DNA of 6,989 nucleotides from Caryophanales bacterium UBA7642 (GTDB lineage: Bacteria; Bacillota_I; Bacilli_A; RFN20; CAG-288), in NCBI GenBank assembly GCA_002483745.1, contig DLIM01000012.1:1-6989 (forward strand), in the 5' to 3' direction. This document shows positions 1-4,431 of the stretch, piece by piece (position 1 is the first letter of the stretch; each line of letters starts with the position of its first letter). The notes beneath the pieces are model-generated. The model ran no database searches. It worked only from the letters and a program-made list of their open reading frames with translations, and was not told the DNA's origin. Both the position numbers and the translations under genes were made by a program.

Positions 1-470
1 TCACCGATTGTAGCCATAGCAATGCCTAATCTTTGCTTCATACCTAAAGAATAGTCTTTGACTTTCTTAGTGCTGTTATATAAAGCACCTAAGCCGACAA
101 AGTTAAGTCTATCTTGGATGTATCCGCTCTTTACTTCCTTATCCATTCCTTTAATAAGACAGGTAGCTATTAGATTGTCTTTACCGGATAATTCATCATA
201 TAAAGCTGGATGTTCAATCATGCAGCTAGCATTCTTTAAGAGACTTGGCAAATGCTTAGGATCCTTGTCTCCAAAGAGAGAAAAAGTACCACTCGTAGGT
301 TTAACAATACCAGAAAGGATTCTAATCAGAGTAGTCTTACCGGCACCGTTCTTACCAACTAAGCCTAGAATCTCACCTTTATGGATACCAATAGAGACTC
401 TATCAAGAGCTAAAGACTTGTTATAGACCTTAGTTAAGTTATCGGTAGTAATTATATAATCGTTTCCCAT
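1..470 (-). CDS. ABC transporter ATP-binding protein, BcrA/lantibiotic-immunity type (3' end cut by window edge)
   Basis: Reading the reverse strand from the ATG at 470 gives about 156 open residues running off the left edge, so the C-terminal third (Walker B, H-loop) is missing. The start MGNDYIITTDNLTKVYN leads to Walker A GKNGAGKTT at about residues 39-47, the segment MIEHPALYDELSGKDNL in the Q-loop region, and the signature YSLGMKQRLGIA at about 140-151. The LGMKQR signature and the E-x-P-x-x-Y segment in place of a plain Q-loop are typical of BcrA/drug- and lantibiotic-resistance ATPases that pair with a separate multi-TM permease, presumably downstream and outside the window. The protein should energise that permease from the cytoplasmic face. 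An upstream ATG at 475 runs into a stop after a few codons, so 470 is the start. An AAGGA-type site lies about 10 bases upstream. Substrate is unknown. The gene is divergent from the plus-strand operon, and its GC resembles the right flank rather than that operon. Confidence 0.9.
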   Translation of the reverse strand, partial: MGNDYIITTDNLTKVYNKSLALDRVSIGIHKGEILGLVGKNGAGKTTLIRILSGIVKPTSGTFSLFGDKDPKHLPSLLKNASCMIEHPALYDELSGKDNLIATCLIKGMDKEVKSGYIQDRLNFVGLGALYNSTKKVKDYSLGMKQRLGIAMATIG

Positions 471-480
471 AACATAAGTT

Positions 481-487
481 TTCCTTT
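481..487 (-). promoter_or_regulatory. Ribosome-binding site of the divergent ABC ATPase gene
   Basis: On the minus strand this reads AAAGGAA, 10 bases before the ATG at 470. The spacing is slightly long but acceptable, and it supports 470 as the start over the out-of-frame ATG at 475. Confidence 0.6.
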
Positions 488-499
488 CTATATAGGGGT

Positions 500-528
500 A
501 TTATACTACCTAGAATTTAAGTTTTCAT
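500..528 (-). promoter_or_regulatory. Predicted sigma-A promoter for the ABC ATPase gene
   Basis: On the minus strand a perfect -10 TATAAT (505-500) is preceded, after a 17-base spacer, by ATGAAA (528-523), a 4/6 match to TTGACA. The expected transcript start is around 493, giving a short 5' leader of about 20 bases that includes the ribosome-binding site. No operator-like palindrome overlaps it. Confidence 0.65.
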
Positions 529-579
529 TAAGAAAAGCTTTCTCCATTTTGAAAATCAATTTCCTGATTTATTTCAGTG

Positions 580-599
580 AAAAGCAGGTTTGCTTTTTT
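580..599 (+). terminator. Weak orphan terminator-like hairpin in the divergent intergenic region
   Basis: AAAAGCA (580-586), loop GGTT and TGCTTTT (591-597) form a 7-bp stem, with the T run continuing to 599. The stem is AT-rich, so stability is modest. No plus-strand gene ends just upstream within the window, so what it would terminate is unclear. It may insulate the operon promoter at 680 from antisense or upstream transcription, or be a remnant of an earlier gene arrangement. Confidence 0.35.
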
Positions 600-679
600 A
601 AAAAAATTGGAGGTGTTTTTGGATTAGATATTTTTTATAATGAAGCAAAAATAAGGACTTTTAGGCCCTATCCAATTTA

Positions 680-707
680 TTGACAAGTAGGTTGATGAGA
701 CTATAAT
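680..707 (+). promoter_or_regulatory. Consensus sigma-A promoter of the four-gene operon
   Basis: A perfect -35 TTGACA (680-685), a 16-base spacer and a perfect -10 TATAAT (702-707) are present. Transcription should begin near 714, only about 14 bases before the first start codon. Both hexamers match consensus, so basal transcription of the operon should be strong unless a repressor acts. I see no clear palindromic operator over it. A second TATAAT at 636-641 has no usable -35. Confidence 0.8.
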
Positions 708-715
708 GGATTGCC

Positions 716-720
716 GAGGA
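716..720 (+). promoter_or_regulatory. Ribosome-binding site deciding the start at 728
   Basis: GAGGA lies 7 bases before the ATG at 728, the optimal distance. With the promoter just upstream, this marks 728 as the real translation start of the first operon gene. The first ATG after the interrupting stop, at 932, has only AGGTGA three bases away, which is too close. Confidence 0.75.
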
Positions 721-727
721 TAATTTA

Positions 728-1492
728 ATGACTAAATCCAAGATGTTTCTGCTTTTGCTTCCCGTGAGTATCATTCTTTGCTCATTTACAAATATGAATA
801 ATTCAGATATTTAAGGTTATTATAAGTCTGTTGGAGAAGATTCTACTATCACAGTTAATAATAAAAATTATGGCAAAGGTGACACCTTTAATATTGATCT
901 TGGTAGAAGAAACTGGCCAATAGGTGAATATATGCGGCTAACAATTATTCAACTAAAGAATTATTCGAAACCTAATGGTGATGCCTATATTCTAAGCCAT
1001 GGTCAAATGGCTCAAGTTGACAGTATAAGTCAAGAAAAAATTTCTTATTCGTATTCGTTGTCTACCGATTATTCCTTCTCTTTTACCAAAACAATCACTA
1101 AGGATATCTCTAATTCTATAAGTGCCGCTGTTGATATTCATGGTTTTGGTCAAATTTCAGATGAGAGTAAAATTTCAAACCAAGAGTCTTTGTCTGAAAC
1201 CTTTTCATATTCTTTTGGAACAATAGAAACGAAAACTGTTGAATATCAGCTTAACACTTCTTCAATACCTGATGGATATGAATTTGCTTCATGTGTCATT
1301 GCTTCAGCTCAATTATTTGAATTTAATTACACTATTTATGATCATTATTGGTGGGGCGATTATGTTTCAAAGTCTGATTCAGATGTTAATGTTTCTAATT
1401 CAGTCTTAATTTATAGTAATGAATCATCAGCAATTACTTTATGTATTCGTTCTGGAAATGATGATTCAGAGCCTGCTTATTATTTAAAATGA
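728..1492 (+). pseudogene. Secreted Ser-rich protein gene interrupted by an in-frame TAA at codon 29
   Basis: With a consensus promoter and good ribosome-binding site, translation starts at 728. It gives a signal-peptide-like segment: basic start MTKSKM, hydrophobic core FLLLLPVSIILCSF, then polar residues. TAA at 812-814 stops it after 28 residues. The same frame then stays open for 225 codons to the TGA at 1490-1492, and the 39 codons between the TAA and the next ATG (932) read as normal hydrophilic protein (GYYKSVGEDS onward). The uninterrupted product would have 254 residues. The simplest reading is a secreted protein inactivated by one point mutation (TAT, CAA, GAA or similar to TAA). 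Readthrough or a base-call error remain possible. There is no obvious A-x-A cleavage site, and Cys18 lacks a normal lipobox because the residue before it is Leu. First gene of the operon; it overlaps the permease gene by ATGA. Confidence 0.65.
932..1492 (+). CDS. Distal open part of the interrupted secreted protein; uncharacterised, beta-rich
   Basis: This is the longest ATG-initiated stretch of the gene described at 728-1492 (186 codons). It is the alternative annotation if translation restarts after the TAA. I do not recognise a family with certainty. About 18% of residues are Ser by hand count. Residues 31-107 alternate Ser/Thr with hydrophobic or aromatic residues (for example ISYSYSLSTDYSFSF), pass through a less polar turn (ISAAVDIHGFGQI), and return as a second strand (ETFSYSFGTIETKTVEYQL). 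This layout resembles the insertion hairpin of aerolysin/ETX-MTX2-type beta-pore proteins. That comparison is by eye and weak. Only two Cys (121 and 171) are present. There is no TM segment, so without the upstream signal peptide the product would stay in the cytoplasm. Start support is poor (AGGTGA with a 3-base gap). It ends by ATGA overlap with the next gene. Confidence 0.5.
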   Translation: MRLTIIQLKNYSKPNGDAYILSHGQMAQVDSISQEKISYSYSLSTDYSFSFTKTITKDISNSISAAVDIHGFGQISDESKISNQESLSETFSYSFGTIETKTVEYQLNTSSIPDGYEFASCVIASAQLFEFNYTIYDHYWWGDYVSKSDSDVNVSNSVLIYSNESSAITLCIRSGNDDSEPAYYLK

Positions 1493-2538
1493 AGAAAGTC
1501 AGATATTATTTCAAAGATTATCTTCTTCAATCAATAACCATCCTCATTCTTTTTGCTTCTTTATCAGTCATTGGATTATTAGTATCTGATCTTTTTTCTT
1601 CAATCTATATTTATTCATCAGGCTATAATAATGATTTCTATTATGGAGAAGGAGTTGATGATTCATATATAAAGTCTATTAATAAAGATCAATATAGTCT
1701 TTCAGTTGATATTCAAAGTTCTTTTTCTGACCACACCTTAGTTTATTCAGCCTATTCTTCATCAAATTTCCAGGAAGGCTTTGGAATAATGTTATCTTCT
1801 CGAGTCTTTGCCAAGGTTGATTCTTCAACTTTTAAAGTTAATGATAACTCTTCATCTTCTTTTTGCTATGTATCAAGCAACTATCCTGATGATAGTAAAA
1901 GCTTTATTAAAGAGGATAAAAGTTATCCGATAATTGGAACGTTTGACTATTATCTTTCGGATTCGGCTAAGAAGACTTTAGAAAATAGTGGTGCCGATAA
2001 TATTTACTTAGCTGTTGTTATTGATGAGAAAACTAATTTACTAGATGATTCTTCTTTTAGTTCCTCAAGTAAGTCTCTTATTGTTAAGCCAGGTAATCAA
2101 GCTGAATCACATAACTTAATTAAAGGAAGTGAACTTAATAAACAATATTCTCAGGGATATACAGTCTTTCTTCCTCTGATTTATTCTGCAGTTCTGGTTC
2201 CTACTTGCCTTCTTCTTTTAGCATATGCCTTTATTCTTCGACAAATGAGTGTTTTTCAGATTAAAGAGATTTTTCTAAGAAGAATGTTCGGCTCCTCATT
2301 CTCTTCTTCTTTCTTTTCTCTTTTACGGGAGAGACTAATGGTTATTATTGTTCCTTTTTTGGTTAACATTATTGTTTTTCTTCCTATTTATTCATTTACA
2401 AGTATTCATTCTTCTTTAACTTTTTGGCTTTTGGCTTTATGTGAATTGATTTATGTTTTGCTCTTTGAACTTTTCTTTACCCATAAAGATATAAAGACAG
2501 TATATAAATCTGAAAGGATAGGTAACGGAGATGATTGA
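1489..2538 (+). CDS. FtsX/MacB-like ABC transporter permease, first subunit (349 aa)
   Basis: Membrane protein with 1+3 topology: TM1 at about residues 12-33, a roughly 190-residue Ser-rich extracellular domain (35-224), then TMs at about 225-250, 282-304 and 308-331. Between TM2 and TM3 the cytoplasmic stretch EIFLRRMFGSSFSSSFF resembles the coupling segment of FtsX-family permeases that contacts the ATPase. This is the layout of type VII (MacB/LolCE/FtsX-like) ABC systems, which transmit ATP-driven motion to an extracytoplasmic domain rather than passing substrate through a pore. Serine makes up about 17% of residues by hand count, with a cluster SSFSSSSKS near 188-196. It starts on the ATGA overlap with the preceding gene and shows no own ribosome-binding site, so it probably depends on translational coupling. 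It overlaps the ATPase gene by 8 bases. The substrate is unknown; the co-encoded secreted protein is the obvious candidate partner. Confidence 0.82.
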   Translation: MKKVRYYFKDYLLQSITILILFASLSVIGLLVSDLFSSIYIYSSGYNNDFYYGEGVDDSYIKSINKDQYSLSVDIQSSFSDHTLVYSAYSSSNFQEGFGIMLSSRVFAKVDSSTFKVNDNSSSSFCYVSSNYPDDSKSFIKEDKSYPIIGTFDYYLSDSAKKTLENSGADNIYLAVVIDEKTNLLDDSSFSSSSKSLIVKPGNQAESHNLIKGSELNKQYSQGYTVFLPLIYSAVLVPTCLLLLAYAFILRQMSVFQIKEIFLRRMFGSSFSSSFFSLLRERLMVIIVPFLVNIIVFLPIYSFTSIHSSLTFWLLALCELIYVLLFELFFTHKDIKTVYKSERIGNGDD

Positions 2539-3187
2539 AATTGATAACCTAGAAAAGTCTTTTTCTAACAAGACTCTTTTTTCTTGTAGCAAGGTAGTTT
2601 TAAAAGATCAGTCATTGGTAGCAATTATTGGAGAGTCAGGCTGTGGTAAAACCACTTTACTAAATATGCTTTCTTTAATTGATAATCAATATAAAGGAAG
2701 CATAAAAATAAATGGAGTCTCATATCAAACTCTCAAAGGTAAAAAAAAGGAGGAAACTCGTAGCAATCTATTTTCTTTTGTCTTTTCTCATCCTTATCTT
2801 ATCGATTATCTTTCTGTTAAAGAAAATATCCTTTTTTCTAGCCTAATCAGGAAGACAAATATCGATAATGAAAAGCTAAATAAATATATTCAACTTGCCA
2901 AATTAGAAAGCTGCTTGGATAGTAAAGTTACTTTCTTATCAGAAGGAGAAAAGCAAAGAATTTCTATAGTCCGTGCTTTAGTATATGATCGGAAATTTTT
3001 AATTTGTGATGAGCCAACGGCTCATCTTGATCCTAATAACGCCAAGATAATTGTTAAATTGCTCAAAGATATTTCTCAAGAGTGCAATAAGACTGTGATT
3101 GTTGCATTACATGACTATTCTCTATTGCCCTTTTTTGATGAAATCCTCGAAATTAAGGACCGGAAGTTAAATGAAATCAATAAATAA
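2531..3187 (+). CDS. ABC transporter ATP-binding protein, MacB/LolD-like (218 aa)
   Basis: Complete nucleotide-binding subunit of normal length for the LolD/MacB/lactococcin-972 exporter group. Visible motifs are Walker A GESGCGKTT (34-42), signature LSEGEKQR (136-143), Walker B FLICDE (156-161, catalytic Glu161), D-loop HLD (165-167) and H-loop His194 in VALHD. Two departures are notable. The Q-loop position, usually FVFQ, reads FVFSH with Ser86 for Gln. The signature is LSEGE rather than LSGGE. The key catalytic Lys40, Glu161 and His194 remain, so the enzyme could still hydrolyse ATP, perhaps with altered coupling. It lies between two 4-TM permease genes, overlapping the first by 8 bases and the second by 17, so the three products most likely assemble as a heterodimeric permease with an ATPase dimer at the cytoplasmic membrane. 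AGG at 2520-2522 is a plausible ribosome-binding site. Confidence 0.92.
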   Translation: MIEIDNLEKSFSNKTLFSCSKVVLKDQSLVAIIGESGCGKTTLLNMLSLIDNQYKGSIKINGVSYQTLKGKKKEETRSNLFSFVFSHPYLIDYLSVKENILFSSLIRKTNIDNEKLNKYIQLAKLESCLDSKVTFLSEGEKQRISIVRALVYDRKFLICDEPTAHLDPNNAKIIVKLLKDISQECNKTVIVALHDYSLLPFFDEILEIKDRKLNEINK

Positions 3188-4337
3188 GTCCTCTTTTTAT
3201 TTGAAAATTCTCTTCAATAAAAGAAACCATCCTTTTATGTTTACTATTCTTTCTTTGCTTCTTTCATTGTTGGTTCTTTTTGTTTCTTGCTTAGATGATT
3301 ATTATCCTCAAAAATATTATTTTGAAAATAGCTTTATGGATTCCAATACTTTTACTATTGGTGAGACTCATTACGAGAAAAATAACAGTTCTCTTTCTAT
3401 GACTGATTTAAAGAATAATATAGCTTCAGATAAAGAAAAGCTTCTTTCATTGCCATTTCAAGAGAAGATTTCATCCATAGAAACTTCATTCTTTTTCTAT
3501 CCAGAAGAAAGCCACACCGCTTTTGGAGTTCTAATGGTTCCTGAAGAATTCAATTTGAAGAACTTTGGTTATTTTACCGGCTCTTCTGTTAATCAAATTG
3601 ATTCAAGCGAAGCGATTGTCATTAGTTCATCATCTGACTCTACTTTGGAAGTAAATGATTATGCTGAAAAATATGGATTTAATATAAATTCATTTATGAA
3701 AGAAGATGAAAAAGTCAGTAAGAAGGCAATTCTTTTTTTCCATTCTTTTAATTTTCCTGTTCTTGTCGTTTCATCTGAAAACCTTAATCTTCTTGATGGG
3801 GTTCAAAATGAAAGAATATTCTTATCAGTTCATATGCAGACTCAAATTAATGCAAAAGAACTAAACATGCTTTCTAACGTTTCAGGTTATAGTAGCGGTT
3901 TTGTTACTCCTAGTTTTGATTATTTCAGTCATCCTCTTCTTTATTATGTTCCCCTGATGGGATGTCTTCAGCCAATTGAAAGCATTGTTGATGTCATGGC
4001 AATAGCAATTGAAATAGCCATTATCTTTGGCTTTTTGTTTTCTGACTACCTTCAAGAAAAGAAAGAACATGACTATTATCATTCGTTAATTCTTCTAGGT
4101 GTTCCCACTAGCCATATATGGGCAGAAAAAGTAATAGGGAAGACTTTCTTTGTTTTGCTTGGCTCCGGTCTTTCACTTTTACTTGTCTATCTATCTAGTG
4201 TCATTTATTCAAGCTTTACTGGTTTTTTCTTTTTTGCAAATTATTCCAGTGTTTTGCTTGTTTTTCTCGCTCCTCTAGTATTAATACTAGCGGAAATGGT
4301 AATGGAGACATTTATTATTAAGCAAATCCGAGTCTAA
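3171..4337 (+). CDS. FtsX/MacB-like ABC transporter permease, second subunit (388 aa)
   Basis: Same 1+3 membrane plan as the first permease of the operon: TM1 at about residues 21-41, a roughly 225-residue extracellular domain (43-268), then TMs at about 271-293, 322-346 and 351-378. The extracellular domain contains YFTGSSVNQIDSSEAIVIS (134-152), which resembles the core of MacB-type periplasmic domains. Between TM2 and TM3, SLILLGVPTSHIWAEKVIG resembles the FtsX-family coupling segment. The two permeases have different lengths and no obvious close sequence identity, so they look like partners in a heterodimer rather than a recent duplication. The start overlaps the ATPase gene by 17 bases and has GGAAG four bases upstream and AAGGA eleven bases upstream. 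It is the last gene of the operon and is followed after about 55 bases by a strong hairpin. Substrate unknown. Confidence 0.82.
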   Translation: MKSINKSSFYLKILFNKRNHPFMFTILSLLLSLLVLFVSCLDDYYPQKYYFENSFMDSNTFTIGETHYEKNNSSLSMTDLKNNIASDKEKLLSLPFQEKISSIETSFFFYPEESHTAFGVLMVPEEFNLKNFGYFTGSSVNQIDSSEAIVISSSSDSTLEVNDYAEKYGFNINSFMKEDEKVSKKAILFFHSFNFPVLVVSSENLNLLDGVQNERIFLSVHMQTQINAKELNMLSNVSGYSSGFVTPSFDYFSHPLLYYVPLMGCLQPIESIVDVMAIAIEIAIIFGFLFSDYLQEKKEHDYYHSLILLGVPTSHIWAEKVIGKTFFVLLGSGLSLLLVYLSSVIYSSFTGFFFFANYSSVLLVFLAPLVLILAEMVMETFIIKQIRV

Positions 4338-4392
4338 TTTATTTAAGGCAAGTCAAATATTAGTTTTAAATCAAGTGGAATCTAAAAGAAAA

Positions 4393-4426
4393 GAGCGCCT
4401 GAATAATCAGGCGCTCAGTTGTTTTA
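4393..4426. terminator. Bidirectional Rho-independent terminator between convergent units
   Basis: GAGCGCCTGA (4393-4402), loop ATAA and TCAGGCGCTC (4407-4416) form a perfect, GC-rich 10-bp stem. On the minus strand it is followed by TTTTCTTTTAG, a strong U-tract, so it mainly terminates the Ca2+-ATPase gene, whose stop is 16 bases away. On the plus strand TTGTTTTAG gives a weaker tail that can end the ABC operon. Confidence 0.9.
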
Positions 4427-4431
4427 GTTAG

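Noticed and set aside
58..426. Plus-strand open frame of about 122 codons
   Set aside because: It lies antisense to the ABC ATPase gene, whose Walker A and signature motifs read clearly on the minus strand.
553..570. AAATCA/TGATTT inverted repeat as an operator
   Set aside because: A 6-bp AT-rich repeat is expected by chance here and it does not overlap either promoter.
728..814. A 28-codon leader peptide or small bacteriocin ending at the TAA
   Set aside because: The product is only a signal-peptide-like segment with no mature part, and the same frame continues as protein after the stop. A nonsense interruption explains it better.
3882..4082. Minus-strand open frame inside the second permease gene
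   Set aside because: Low-complexity shadow of the plus-strand permease, with no ribosome-binding site or recognisable motif.
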